The notes: generated by a model from the sequence alone, not told the origin. 64,000 nucleotides of DNA from Sodiomyces alkalinus F11 (GCF_003711515.1 NW_021167084.1:2211932-2275931), one strand, 5' to 3'. Positions 1 through 13,500 are shown, numbered from the stretch's first letter. Numbers and translations: made by a program.

Positions 1-3000
1 TTACCGCCGAAACGCTTAGTATACCGCGACTAGAGTCTACTAGGTAATAGGCCGATTAAATCTTCTATATTAAGTTATATACGTAGGGTATAAAGGTCTA
101 GGCCTTACTCGACCCTAATAGGCCGGAGTAGCTAGATAACCGACCCGAGTACGTTATACCTATATCTATCGACTAACTACGCGAAAAACACACCTAGGTT
201 ATTAACGGGGTGCCGACCCCTCCTACCACGTTAGAATTAATCGAGCTCGCTAAGCTAAAAGGCTATAAGGTTACGGCACGTAATTAAAAGTTCGCCTCAT
301 CGATTAAGACGCTTAATAAAGTTAATTATATACTTAAAGCGATTATCGAAACCTCTACCTATTAATAAGCCGTCGAGGAAGTTATTAAGAAGTACCCTAG
401 CTACGAAGAGGGGAAATAAAACCGTTATTTCACGATTCGATAAGTAATAAAGGAATTAAAGAAATACTTCGCTCCTAGCGTACTATTCTTAGCTAAGGAG
501 GTCTATCGAGTATATAATAAGCACCTCCAGGATACCCGAAAAGCTAATATAAAGGTAGTAGTGTAGTATACGGAGTAGAATACTCTTATCCAGCGCTATC
601 GTTAGTATAAAGTAAACGACGTTAAGGGTTCTATAGCTATCCGTAACTTCCTCGTTATAGTTAGGTAGCGTTTTACCCCGGCTTAGGTAAAGGCTAAGTT
701 CCACGAACTAATCCGTAAAGAGAATAAGGACGAAGAAATTAACGATATCCTAATATACGGCCGCGAATTTAACGCGATTATAAGCGCTCCTAGCCTTAAT
801 AGAACTAGGTATAGCGTTTACGCTACCCTAGGCGACCGCTCCGATAAAGATAATAATAGTAGCAGAAAAGGGAAGAAAGGTAAGGGTAAGGGGTATAAAT
901 ACCCCTATAATAGGACTTATTCGTGGAAGCCGGAGCTCTATAATAGAGTATACTCTTATAGGTAAATACGAGTAGTAGCTATCCGTATAGATAAGCGATA
1001 ATTATATCGAATAAATCCGGAAAAAGCTATAGTAATAAAAGTGGAAAAGTCTATAAAAAACCCTATTAAAAAAGGGATAGGGAAGCGCCGGTAAAAGCAG
1101 CGATAAGGGTAACGGATACCCCTTAAAGGTTATTATAACTATCTTAGATCTAACCCTTATTTACGATATAGGGGAAGTTCCCGGTATCTACGCGGCGCTA
1201 TAATCTAGCGCCTACCCGCTCTTATATAGCACCCTTTTAGATAACTACGGCGCGATACACTTAGTTAATTTAATCGACCTACTTATTCCTGGATCTTTCG
1301 TCCCGATAAACGGTACTATTAAATTCGGCACCACGGAATTCTCTATTATCGGTAAAGGTAAATAGATCTTTAAGGGCCTTCTTAATAGACTATTAGGTAC
1401 TCCGAAAGTCGACTTAGAGCTTAACGACGTTATCGTAGTAGAGGGATTTTACACGAATATTATCTCGGAAGCTCTATTATATAAGGTTAGGATCTAGTAT
1501 TCGGGATATAACTACTTACTACGATACGGAATAGCGGATAAGAGCGTGGTTTTATTAAAGCTATTACGACGCTTTAATATAACTATTCTTTAGTATAAGC
1601 TAATTTTATCCTTTTCTTCTTCTTACCCGTATATTTCTATATACTAGTAGTAGCTATCGATCGACCGATAAAAGCGCCGCTTCCGAAGCTATTTTAACTA
1701 TCTCGAGATTCCCCTTATCCTTATATTAACGAAGAGAGGCTATAGCACTTAAGGGCCGGCCACCTAAGACTAGAAGCTCTCCGAGCACTAGTTCGTAACG
1801 CCCGGAATATGCTAATATAAGGCACTAAGCGGATTAAGTGTAAAATATATACTCGAATATAGGTTTATTAGGTTATATCTTGTCGACTATTAGATTACCG
1901 CTCGCCTAAGCCGTTCTAGCGTATTTATTAGGACTTATAAGAATTACCGGAGAGTTATAACGGTATACGTTATCTCCTTATTATTAAGGAGGAGTATAGC
2001 AGTTAGATTTATATACTGTCTTTAGCGTTAAAAAACAGCGTTATAGTCTATAACGCCCTTAAAGCGTTCGAAAGATAGGTTACGTATTAGTTTAATCTAT
2101 ATATCTATAAGATATATAGTAATAACGAGCCTTTAATCGTATATATAGTAGGGGATTCGCGGACCTAGCTATAGGCGAGCACGAAGGGCAATAATATAGA
2201 GATCGCGCCTCTGTATACCTATAAACCGAATAGCGCTATTAAGAGGGTAGGATAAGCTATCGTTATAAAGTCTAACGCTATACTAAATAGCGTAGGTCTT
2301 CTACGTTTTATATAGCCGGAGAGTATAAGAGTAGCGACGTAACTTTATAATATAAGTCTATCGTAGCGCTTAGGTTAAAAGTCCACTATTAAGGTACTAG
2401 ACTTATAGTTTAAAAAGCACGCGCCGCTTAAGATAAGAGAGTATTCCGCTAACCTACGGCTAGATTAGAATAGTATTTATACCTACGGTTACCGCGCCTA
2501 TCCCTGAGATAGGAATAGAGAGGCTAGAAGAGAGAGAAAGATATATAAGATTTAACCGAGGGGCTATATTAAGTATCTTATAGGATACGTTATCTATAAT
2601 ATCTATAGGATATAGATCCTATAGCTTTAAAAGGTTATAACGACGCGTAACGTGTAGTTTAATAAGCGGTTATTTTATAACTCGAAGCTCGAAGAAGCAG
2701 AGTAGATTACGGAGGCGGAGGTAAGGAACTAGCTTATAACCTATAAAGACTACGAAGATAAGGATACCGAATTTATCCTATAAGTAAAACCGCCAGCTAG
2801 CCTATTTAGCAGCGTATCTTCTAAAGATTAAGCAGAGTCTACGGGTTTAGACTTAGGGGTAGGAGTAGCTAGTACTATTCTAGAGGCGCCGGAACTACTA
2901 AATACCGATATAACCACTAATAGCTATAATAGGCTACCCGAACCGCCCGCGCTAATAGGACTCTAAACCCCACGCATTATACCTAATCCGCCGAGCCGGA

Positions 3001-3300
3001 ATAACCAGGACTAAGGCACCGGGCCGTAGCTATAGTAGGAGGAACTCTTAATTAAACCCTCTTCTATATAGACTACGGCACCCAAAGGAGACGCTGCTAT
3101 TAACACGCTAGAGCTATATATACTAGATCTTAATATAGATAATCCGGAGCACTAAGGAGGAGCGAGGAGTATATAGACTAAAGTATAGGAACTAGCTACT
3201 CCTAATCCAGGTCACGGTATTAACTAGTCCTTAATATCTAGATCTCGAACTAATATCGACTCTAAGGTGACTACGCACTAATATTATTACGGGCTATAGC
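1..3300 (+). mobile_element. Ty1/copia retrotransposon, 5' part (gag-protease-integrase), RIP-degenerate
   Basis: Reading the plus strand and ignoring stop codons gives a copia polyprotein. A gag-like region (about 1-1,130) is followed by a protease-type motif near 1,225-1,270 (LLDN-GA-HLVN, in the place of the copia D-S/T-GA-HM motif). The integrase zinc finger and catalytic core lie at about 1,745-2,510, with phrases such as YLLIIK-EY and a conserved distal core. A linker follows up to about 3,300. Stops are nearly all TAA or TAG at positions where CAA or CAG would fit, and CpA is almost absent, so RIP inactivated it. The 5' end and 5' LTR lie outside the window. The element resumes at about 17,340, so it was split by nested Ty3 insertions. 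The family call is firm; the internal boundaries are approximate. Confidence 0.85.
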
Positions 3301-3404
3301 CCGCGGAATAGTCCCCGGCAGTGGCCGGGACCAAGGAGCACGGACCTCCTAGTAAGGCCTGTGCGATTCTATACGTACTTAGCCGCCTACACACCGCGCA
3401 GACT

Positions 3405-3452
3405 TTTCCTTTCCTCCTTTCCTTCCTTAGTTCGAATAATCTATATTTTCGG
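3405..3452 (+). repeat. 48-bp direct repeat bracketing the nested Ty3 composite, left copy
   Basis: This pyrimidine-rich stretch (tttcctttcctcc...ctatattttcgg) recurs at 17,292-17,339 with one A/G difference. Both copies are followed a little further on by the same short string (aagccgttat). That is too long for a target-site duplication. The two copies are probably matching parts of the two LTRs of the outermost Ty3 element, which would mark the edges of the insertion in the copia element. Confidence 0.7.
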
Positions 3453-3459
3453 CCTTAAT

Positions 3460-4690
3460 ACGTGAATAACTTTTAATAAGCCGTTATATATTCGAACTCG
3501 TAAGATTATAAGCTTTAATGCTTATATAGAAGGAGGTCCCGGTTACTTCGCCCTAAGCCTACTAAAGGACTAAGGGTAAGTCGTAGGGACCTTATACGAC
3601 GATATCGATAAACGCATGTTATAACATATATAGGAAGCGGTAAGGATATATATCGCCCCTATTTATAATATAATCGTTAGCTTATAAATAGCCTTCGAAA
3701 GGTCTTAACTTAACCCGTACCTCGCACCTACTACGTACCCGACGCCTACCCTAGTCGTTACGCCCTCGCCCTTACCTAGGCTACTAGAAGCAGAGATTAC
3801 TATACCTATTCCGTCGCCGCCGCCGGCACCCACGCTCTTATACCGGGTATAGTAGGTTGCTATTCCCGTAAAATTTAGTAGAAAACGTATAGAATATACC
3901 GCCTAGTCCTAGGCTATACGACTAAAACTTAAACTCGATAGGCCGCTATTCCGTAGTAATAAGGAGGCGTGGTATTTAATTAACGCGTGCTTAGATACCT
4001 AGCCTTAGTAGGTAGTTAGTACCTTCTTCGGTAATAGAGGTATAAATAGCGAATTTAACCCGGAGGAATTTATAGCCTACCTCGACCGCACGTATAAGGA
4101 CTATAACGAATAAGGTCGCGCTACTAACGCCCTTAAAGCGATAAAGTAAAAACCCGACCAGCTATTTGCGCGCTTCCTACCGACTTTTAAGAGGAATCTA
4201 GCGTAAGTAGGAGGCCATGACTAGGTAGACTATACTAAGATATTATTCCTTAATAGCGCCCTAAACGATAGGCTATATAATAGCCTAGTAGTAGCCGACC
4301 TCCCTAATACCTACTCCGAGTACGTTAATAAGGTATAAATAATCGCGTAGAGATAGGAAGGTATTAATAAGTTATACTAACCGATTCCCGTTACCCGTAA
4401 ACTAGCTAAGAACGCTAATAACGACGTTATTATAGGTAGAGTTAATAAAATCGGCGAGTCTAAAAGGACCTAATAAAAACCTAACCGCTACGCGAATATA
4501 ACGTGTTAGAACTACTAGAAGAAGGGCCACATCTAACGGCACTATAAGAGTAAGAAGGATACGGTAGCCCGAATATCCCCTTAAGAGGAGGAATCCGAAG
4601 GCGTTCCCGAGGATACCGAAGACTCGGAAAATGAGTAGCTCTAGTGTAAAATCGGGCACCGGAGCCGACGACGTAAGAGTATGTCAGGTG
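3460..4690 (+). mobile_element. Ty3/gypsy gag fragment with zinc knuckle, RIP-degenerate
   Basis: A plus-strand frame, read through TAA/TAG, resembles a fungal Ty3 capsid: a proline-rich N-terminal part (about 3,710-3,850), a capsid body (about 3,880-4,380) and a remnant of a C-x2-C-x4-H-x4-C zinc knuckle near 4,500-4,545 (readable as C-N-KKGHI-R-H-KSK). It looks truncated soon after about 4,660, where the sequence changes to a less RIP-mutated piece. No pol follows directly. Confidence 0.7.
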
Positions 4691-6500
4691 TAGGATATAA
4701 GGAAGACTTAGGAGGTACCAGGATATAGCAGTGGACTACGTAGTGGACTACCGGCTGACTGATAAGTGGATATTTATTATATAAGACGGGGAGCTGGATT
4801 ATTCTAGAAGGAAGGAGTCAGCGATTATCTCTCCTCTACACTACCACCTACCTTTAAGATACTCTTCCTATTAACCACCAGTTAACCTATAGTTAGCCTC
4901 CCCTTATATAAGACTACGATCCTTATCTATTACTTCCTATCACCCTTTAGTCCTTATCCCTTCGGGGTAGACCTATATCTTCTTCTTAATAAGATAATCG
5001 CTCTAAAAGCGGATAGCGACCGTTAGGCAGGATTCGGTATGTCTAGGACCTAATAGTCGAATAACGATCGGCCACTAAAGGCTTAGTCCGACGATAGTAT
5101 TCGTATTTATATTAGCGATCCTTAGCCTAATTAAGTATCTTCGTCGTTAGCGGCCGAATAGCTAACTAACTATAACCCTGCCACTAATAGCACTACTCGG
5201 CCACAGATAATCAGCAGTATAAGTAGTGTTATTAGTCTTTAACCCGAGTTTTAATTGAATTTTCCTCCTAGCCCTATAATTTCGGAGAATACCCCGATTC
5301 CACCTTATATATCTAGTGCTATAGATATGGATATAGATTAACCGCAGACCAGCTTAGGGTCTTATAAGACCACGATGGGTATTAACCTAAATTAGCTGCA
5401 CACGAGAAGTCAATAAGATTAAGAGAATCGTTTACCTCTAATTTTATATTCCCGATCTTAATCACCAGTTAAACCGTAGTTACCTAGCTTTAGGGAGCTA
5501 GAAGATCTATTAGCTAAAAAGAATATACAGCTTGAACAAGAGAGATAAGAATAGCAGGCTCGTAAATAAGAGCGCTAGCGATAACGATAGCTATACAATT
5601 AGTTAAAGAACGTTCGGCAGTAACGTGCCGATAATACAGCCGCTGCTTAATAGCAGGCGAATAATGCCGACGATTTTAGTCAGGTAACTATGCATTTATA
5701 TCCCCCACCCCTGACTCCTAGCAATTCAGCTATACCCCCGCCTAATATACCTATAGCATCCAGTCAGGCTTTACAACCCTACCAACCTATTTAAAATTAT
5801 CAACTTATTCCCGTCCAAATAGCCGCTGCTCCATAGCCGACTACTTCGGAGAACCCTGCTTTTTCGAAACTCAACATACTAAATCCCCATTTTTCCGCTG
5901 CTTCGTGGGCTTAATACAAATCTTTTATTGCGCAAATACAGCAGATTCGTATTATTAACCCTGCTCTTAACGATGACACCAACCGTATCATTTTTGCTGT
6001 GCAGTGCCTCGCACCCTCCTTACGACACAACAACAAGATAATTGGGTTAATCTTTTGGACTTTGCCGAATTTATATATAACACGTTATAGCATTCCGCTA
6101 CTCGTTATTCATCCGCTAAGGCCCTAATAGATTATAACCCACGCGGCCCCCATACTCCTATACTATAAGTTAAACGGCCCTCTGCGTTAGTAGAAAAGAG
6201 AGTAAAATAACTGTCTCTCAACCACACGTTAATTTATAAGTAACTATTACTTAGTAATTAGGTAATAGCTGACTATTATAACCGTAAACACACACTAAAG
6301 GAGTTTTATTTACACGATAAGGTTTTAGTATCTACTAAAAACTTGAAAATTGCACGCCCGAGTCGAAAATTGTCATATAAATACATCGGGCCTTTCGAGA
6401 TTGTTAAGGTGATAGGTAATCACCGGTTAGCTTATAAGGTCGACCTCCCTAAGTATCTTCGGATTTATAACGTTTTCCTTATTAGTTTGTTTTGATATTA
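4690..6500 (+). mobile_element. Internally deleted Ty3/gypsy piece (gag N-terminus joined to integrase C-terminus)
   Basis: This stretch keeps many CpA dinucleotides, unlike both neighbours, so it suffered less RIP and probably inserted later. About 5,240-6,030 reads as a gag-like protein with a Gln/Arg-rich coiled segment and a Pro-rich stretch. About 6,050-6,490 reads, in another frame, as the end of a Ty3 integrase: a DFAEF-YN-L segment, then a basic stretch and a KYIGPF-IVKVIGNH motif ending just before a short AT repeat. Protease, reverse transcriptase and RNase H are missing, so there is a large deletion near 6,030-6,050. Confidence 0.65.
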
Positions 6501-6905
6501 ATATTATTACTAATAATATCCTTAATATCTTTCGAGTATATCCTTCGTACTCGAATAAAGGATATCTTCCCCGCAAGCCTAGACCGTTCTCTTTCGAGTT
6601 AGTTCATCTGTTACGAGTCAGATAAAGGATACAATGGATTACGATATTACTACGATATCGATATATATTACGATACTATTACGATATCGATCCTTTATAA
6701 AGAATAAAGGATATTAACCCGTTCCCTCGGTTCGGTTCTTCCTTTCTTTATTCTTTATCCTTAATCCTTGATCTCAATCCCTTTTTCGATCCGAAGAAGA
6801 GACAATACGCGCGCAGAGATCCTACCTTACAATCCCATTATTTCCTTCTTATTTTTCCACTGCTTTTCGTGACTTTCGTCCCTTCCGTTTATCCATTATC
6901 GTCAG
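6500..6905. repeat. LTR-like or untranslated AT-rich stretch with short tandem motif
   Basis: No reading frame is visible. Positions about 6,638-6,705 hold tandem variants of a (at)tacgatatcgat motif, and 'aaggatat' recurs around it. The position, right after an integrase end and before another integrase fragment, suits an LTR or 3' untranslated part of the Ty3 piece. I cannot define LTR ends. Confidence 0.4.
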
Positions 6906-7830
6906 ATATCTTCAAAAGTATCGTCTCCGACCGAGGATTACTATTTACGAGCCGGTTCTAGAAGATACTCTATATATACCTCGGGGTAGATAGGCGGCTA
7001 TTAATAGCCTAGCACCTATAGATAGACGGTTAGATAGAATGCTAAAACCAGAGTCTCGAGTATTACCTACGTACGTTTTGTATATTTAAGCAGAACGACT
7101 AGGTGGATAAGCTCCTACTCGCTTAGTTTATCTATAATACCTTTTAGCACTTAACTACTAATAATACGCCGGCTGTCTTACTTATAGGTTATAATCCATG
7201 TGGGCTATATAAGTTATAATCTTCGCTAAGAGGGGAGTCTAAATTAGCTACTATAGAATAATAAGTTCGATACTTATTAGTTAACCGCGAAGTAATAAAC
7301 GCCCTGATTCGGAAGGTATCGGCCATATATAAGCGCTATTATAATAAGCGCCGCGTTTATAAACGCTTGAATAAGGATAAGTATATACTACTCTCCGCTA
7401 AAAATATTCGCTAGCGGCGGCCTAACCGTAAACTATTCGATAAGTTCTTAGGACCTTACCGTGTCGCTAAGGTTATTAGCTAGCACGGCCTAGTATATAA
7501 ACTAGACTTACCACTAAAATTAAAGATCCACGACGTATTTCTAGTTTCTCTATTGGGACCCTGGCGGTCCTGTGATAGTAAATCGCCGGTCCCTAAGGAC
7601 GTGGATATCGAACTATAAAAGTTAGATAAGTATAAGGTCGAAGATATCCTCGCCTACCGTTATAACGGTAGTCGCCGATAGTATCTTATTAAGTGGACGG
7701 ACTACGGCTATAAGGAAAATATATAGGAACCGAAGAGAAATTTACCGAATAATCTTCTTAATCGCTACTACTATAGAATACATAACTAGTTAGCGATTAG
7801 GAACTAGCCGACTTATAATTGATTTCCGTA
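6905..7830 (+). mobile_element. Ty3/gypsy chromovirus fragment: integrase C-terminus and chromodomain
   Basis: The plus-strand frame starts inside the integrase core (VSDRG-LFTS near 6,925-6,955). It runs through the integrase C-terminal module (KFLGPY-VAKVI, about 7,440-7,480) to a chromodomain at about 7,635-7,780, where the readable motif is YKVEDILAYR...YLIKW...GY...WEP. Chromodomains at the integrase tail define the chromovirus clade of Ty3 elements. The upstream gag, protease and reverse transcriptase are missing. The piece is heavily RIP-mutated. Confidence 0.85.
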
Positions 7831-7952
7831 TAAAAAAGTTATTTATTCTATTACCTAATGGGCCTCTCCTTATTATTATCCCTAAAAAAGCAAAAATAAA
7901 AAACAGAAGCAAAAATAAAAAAAAACCCTATATAAAGGGGGAACTAAAACGG

Positions 7953-9170
7953 CTAACCCCAAATTATCTACGTCTTAACCGTATTCCTTTAAGCCGGTAT
8001 AGTGGCCAGGAGATTATCCAGTTTAACCTCCGTATTTAACCCGCCGTCTTAGCTATTACCGCCTACCTCCTTATTACTACCGCTAGATTAATTAACGATG
8101 ACCGCTAGCTTATTAACTAAATTCTTATTACTTTAAACTAACTCTTGTAATAAACTATTAGTTATATAACTTTCCATAATATATTATTCTATAGCCACTA
8201 TAAGGCGGCCTAAGAGGTGGTTATAATCCTTAGAAGCTTTTAGTTACGAGTTAGCTTTAACCTCGCGCTACCGACGAACTAACCGCTTAGCCCGGGGAAT
8301 TTAATTACGGGCCTCGCTTTAATTAAGCTATAAGTGCCCTAAGCCAAGCCCGGGCTTCCGTTAATAACTACCGTTTACCTAGTATAAAGCTGCGGTTTTA
8401 ATTAAAAACTCTTATAATATTATTTTATATTAGTCGAGGTAATTTACGAGTATTAATAGGTAACTATAACTTGTTAGTCGGCCGCGGAGCGGTCGTAGCA
8501 GGAAAGGGGTATAGGGCTTACCTCGTTATAAGGCTTACTGCCTTACGTCTAGCAGTAATTATATTTAGCGGATCGTTCTACGAATATAGTCACGTTAGCT
8601 ATCGCTCGCTAAGGAATTACTAAAGGGTTATCTTACTTTCGGTAAAGCAGTATAAGCGGAAAATAACGGGGGTAACGGTGAAATTAGTCTTAGTGCACTA
8701 ATAGCGGGCGTAACGGTCGTATAGTTCCTATAGGGGACCGCTATAACCTATATCCTTTATATCTCCGCGAATAACGGGGCGAGGAGTAGTTATCGGACTA
8801 TTAGGCGTTAATAGAGTAGTAGGAGGAGCGGTAGGAGGCGTATTAGGGGGAGCTAAGGGCGGGACGGGCGTTGAAACTATCTTAGGAGCGGTGAGAACGG
8901 AAGTGGTGAAGTTATTATTAATTCCTAAGGAACTAGCGGGCGACGACGTTACACTACTACTACTACCGCTAATAGTAGTATTACCGCCGGTGGTCTTCGC
9001 GCGCTTAGGGGCCCTCTTAGTAGCACCCTTAGCCTTTCACTTACCACTTATGGCGGGGGTATTACTACTAGCGCTAATAGCGGCGGTATTCTCTAGAGCC
9101 GTTTTAGGAGGTATATTAACGAATTAACGGCGAGCTATAGAATTATTAGTCTCCTGACGAAGATAAGAGC
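7953..9170 (-). pseudogene. Antisense reading frame A between chromodomain and 3' LTR, unknown protein
   Basis: Read on the minus strand from about 9,170 down to a TAG at 7,953-7,955, with TAA/TAG taken as RIP-changed Gln codons, a continuous protein-like frame appears. It starts with a Ser/Pro/Thr- and Lys-rich part (a KRAPKRAK-type basic stretch near 8,990-9,030). A central part with many Gln/Leu/Arg follows (about 8,780-8,230). In a second frame, about 8,190-7,955, comes a charged tail that includes the string IMES. An intron probably joins the two frames, but I could not place it. I do not recognise the product. It lies antisense to the element's pol and just downstream of the chromodomain, like frames B (14,664-15,870) and C (19,330-20,420). 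Confidence 0.5.
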
Positions 9171-9892
9171 ATAGAAAAGGTAAAAGAGGCCTTATAGGAG
9201 GAATTATATTATTATAGAAGGAGAATTAGTTATTTAGGGGTATCCTTAACGGCTATTAGCTAATATCTAACTATTAACGATAGATATAACGCCGAGTTTA
9301 TAACTAAGAAACGTAAGGGCGCTAATCTTCGTCGACGCTTAAAGCGACGGAAGATTAATAGCGCTATAGCCGGGATTTAACTTACCTGCTATAACCTAAA
9401 AACTAAGGTTATTATAATGGCTTAAGAAGAATAGAAAGAGGATTATAAGGTTTTAGAAGGTATAGGATAATATCTACGGCCTATAAGGCCGCCGTGCCTT
9501 CTATTTTATCTTACTAAGTAACAGGTAAAAGCACTTACCTCCCCGAGTTACTATATTTATAGAATAAAGGGGGCTAAGGTATTAACTACCTATACGATAG
9601 TTACTAAAAGGCTGTTATTTATAGACTGTTTAACTAATAAAGCCTTATAACTCTTTAAGATATAAATAATGCTCTTAGTTAAGAGGATAAATTAATAAAG
9701 AATTTTAAACCAGATACCTTTAAGGTACTTTATAACGGGATAACTACTAACCTATAATAGGTTTTTATCTCTAAGAGAATACTATTATATATAAATAAAT
9801 CACTTATTAACTAAACGCTATATAGCCTACTGTAGTTACTAGATTCCCCCTTTATCTAATAGCCGCCTAAGGATAGGCGCTTCAGGGAGGGG
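9171..9892 (+). other. Ty3 3' non-coding region with polypurine tract
   Basis: No protein frame is convincing here. A purine-rich tract just before 9,893 (cagggagggg then tattat) is matched at about 16,436-16,446 (ctggagagggg then tatag), and both are preceded by a similar 'cctaaggatagg' string. This is the expected place of a polypurine tract used to prime plus-strand DNA, so an LTR should start near 9,893. Confidence 0.45.
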
Positions 9893-9934
9893 TATTATAT
9901 CACGGATATACTAAGTAAGGGATAATAAGATATA

Positions 9935-10380
9935 CTTAGCTTATCAGGTTAATAATAGCAGATATATCACGGACTAACCGGTTATTAATATAGTATTATC
10001 TCGATAGTATAGCTAAGGGATAGTATCCACGAGACTTATATCTATAATTTAGAAGGGCCTATCTAATAGTAGGTATACCTGGAATCAATAGGTCGTCGCT
10101 ATAGTCTTACTATTATATAGCTAAGGAATAGTATCCACGAGACTTATATCCACGACCTTAAAGGACCTGCCTCTTAGTAGCAGATATATCAGGAATTAAT
10201 AGGTCGTCGCCTTAGTATCGCTATTACACAGCTAAGATATAGTATCTATACGACTTAGGTCCACGATCTAGAAGGGCCTATCTAGTAGCAGGCATACCTA
10301 GAATTAATAGGTCGTCGCTATAGTCTCGCTATTATACAGCTAAGGGGTAGTATCCACGAGGGATATCACCACGACCTAGA
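9935..10380 (+). repeat. Tandem repeat of about 109 bp, four copies
   Basis: The landmark 'agctaag' followed by 'agtatccacgag' or close variants recurs at about 10,011, 10,119, 10,230 and 10,338. A second landmark, 'aataggtcgtcgc', recurs with the same spacing. The array sits between an LTR start and the gag/zinc-knuckle region of the Ty3 element that follows, so it is in the LTR or leader. The copies differ mainly by C/T and G/A changes, as expected after RIP. Confidence 0.75.
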
Positions 10381-10549
10381 AGAGCTAAGGCTATATCTAG
10401 ATTCCTAGATATCAGGCCATAGGAAGTTAGAGATAGGACTACTAGGAGTTAATAGGAGGATAAAGGTTAAGATATCAGGTATAACAGTCTTATATTAAGG
10501 GAGTTAGCCGGGGAGAGATAGGAGGATTCTAGGTCAAGCCCTTCTCGTA

Positions 10550-13500
10550 GTCGTAACCAGAATAACACTAAGGGTATTAAAGGATAAGATAAGGATACGT
10601 CGGATAAATTCCCGAAAAACCCTAGGACTAGCCTACTACCCCCTATTAAAGAAATCGAGTATTTCTACTATTACGAGAAAGGCTACTATCGCTCCTTATA
10701 TCTAAAAGACCCTAGGAAGACGAATCAGAATACTAATAAGCCTTAGACTAATAATAAAACGCCTAGTACTAATTCCGTACTAGTGGACCCTAAAAGGAAT
10801 ACAATAGTAGGTTAAGTGTAGGTTATACCTTCCTAGGAACCCTTTTAGTAGGAACACGCGCTATCTATATCGGCACCTCTTTCCTAGAGCCCTCTAGAGG
10901 TATAACTTAGGTTACAATAAGGCGGTATATAATAAGATAACGAATAGACCTCCTACTATACTTATATAGACTTAGGTTCGGACTTAGATATTATTAACCA
11001 CGCTAGCCTCCTACCCGGTTATAAACCCTTAGGACCTGCTAAGGACGTTTTATAGTTAGTATTAGGTTAGTAAGTAAAGACCTATAGTGTGGTAAAATTA
11101 ATCTGCTAGATTATAGATAGTTAGGAGAGGACCCGAGCCGAAACTATTATATTCTACGTTATAGATTTAGATCCTAATAGCGCCTAGGTTATCCTTAGTC
11201 TCCTATAGCTTTAGTCCTATAGTCCTAGTATCCACTAGAAGGATAAGACGTGGACTTTCCGCCTTTAGAAGTCCGAATTGGCCCTTATCACTATAACCCG
11301 TTAGCTACAGAAGGCTATTAACCGCGTTACCACGGTAGTCCCTTTAATAGTATAGACTATTACGGCCGTCTATCCTACGCGTTTAGGATAAATTATAACC
11401 GCTACCTAAGACCCTCCTTAAGACTACTAAGAGGATACCTAGAATTCCCCTAGACCCTTTAATAAGGATACCCTCCCTAAACTATACCGAGATTTTACTA
11501 ACGTTTTTAATACGGTTAAAGCCGGACGTCTCCTACCGCACTATAAGTGGGACCATGTAATTAAACTTAATAAAGGTAAATCGCCCCCCTTTAGTCCTAT
11601 CTACGCCTTAGCCGAGGAGGAACTCGTAGTCTTAAGGGAGTATATTAAAGATACTTCGAAGAAATAATAGATCCGGCCTTTATCTAGTCTAGTAGGCGCC
11701 CCTATTCTTTTTATCCTAAAGAAGGGTGGAAAGCTAAGATTATATATAGACTACCGAGGACTTAATAAGGTAACTAAGAAGGATCGTATGCTACTCCCGC
11801 TAATTTATAAGATTTTAGACCGCTTATTCTATTCGACGATCTACACGAAGTTAGACCTTAAGGACGCCTATTACCGGCTACGGATCCGAGAAGGCGATAA
11901 ATAGAAGACCGTATTTCGGACTAAATACGGTTCTTATAAGTATTTAGTAATACCTTTTAGTCTTTATAACGCGCCTGCCTCCTTCTAACGGTATATTAAT
12001 AAGTCTTTATAAGGACTTATAGATATTATTTACGTTATTTACCTAGATACTATCCTAATCTATAGCTTAGACGTGGTATCGTATCGGCGATATATACGGA
12101 GTATCCTATAACGGCTATAAGAATAGTCCTTATACGCTAATCCGAAGAAATATATCTTTAAAATTTAAGAAGTGGAGTTCCTCGGGTTTTTCTACAGTCC
12201 TTATAGTGTTTTTATAGACCCTAAGTGGGTAGAAGCTATTCGGGATTAGGAAGAGCTAGACACGATTAAGAAAATCTAGGTTTTCTTAGGGTTCACGGGT
12301 TTTTACCGGCGGTTTATTAAGTCCTACTCTAAGATTATAGCACTACTAACTAACCTATTAACAGATAGGGGAAGAGTAGGGGTCTTTATATTAACCTTTA
12401 GGGAGTAGGATGCTTTTCGGCTATTATACTAGAAATTCTAGGAGGCGCCCGTTCTTCGATCTTTTAACCCGATATTATTAATCCGGATTAAGCCGGATAT
12501 ATCGAGTTCCGCCTTAGGTGTAGTTATTAGTTAACTCGACGTAGACTAATAGTAAAGACCTATAGTATTCTTCTTTAGAAAGCTATAAGGTCCTAAGTTA
12601 AACTACTCTACCCCGGATATAAAGCTTATAGCTATTATAGAAGCTTTTCGATAATAGAGATACTACGTCGCCTACGCGTAGACCTCCGTAGAGGTGCTAA
12701 CGGACTACTTAAGCCACTGCTACCTTTTTAAAAAACCTAAGGTTAAGGCCTAGTACGCCCGATAGCTCGAGGAATTAGTAGTCTACGACTTTATTATCCG
12801 ATACCGACCGGGTATTAGTAACCCTATAGATAGCCTCGTAAGGAAGCCCTAGCACGTAGTAAGAAGTCTTAACCTTCGTATAGAGCGATAAAAGCTAATA
12901 GAAGCGTTTACATAAAAGTTTACGGTCGGACCCGTTTACGCCGTCCCTAATACTATCCCTACCCCTTATAAAGATATAACTGCCCCTTATAAAGATATAA
13001 TAATATTACTACCTAGTCTTAAGGATAATATTATAGAAGTCTAATAAAAGGACCTCTTTTATAAGTCGTTACGGGGAGGTGACCCGATTAACCCGTGGTC
13101 CTATAATAAATAAGGTCTAGTCTTTTTCCGCGATAGGCTTTTTATTCCGAAATACTCCGGTCTCCGTGAATAGGTATTATAGGCTTTCCACGACTATCCT
13201 ATAGCTAGATACTATAGAATTACTAGGACCCTTTAACGTATTACGGATACCTTCTTTTAGGAATATATAAAATAGGACGTTAAGACTTTCGTCCCTACTT
13301 ACCCTATTTATTAAAGGACTAAACCTAGATATTATAAACCCTACGGGTGCCTTAAGAGTCTCTCTATACTAGGCCATCCGTTCTAGGAAATTTTAGTCGA
13401 CTTTATTACCGGTCTACCGCCCGTAATATATAAAGATAGGAAAAAAAACGCTATCCTTATTATTATATACCGATACACGAAATTTACCCTGTATATCTCG

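Noticed and set aside
8891..9127. Plus-strand open frame of 78 codons with Leu/Val-rich translation
   Set aside because: It is the complement of the Ser/Pro/Lys-rich antisense frame A; the hydrophobic look comes from reading that strand backwards.
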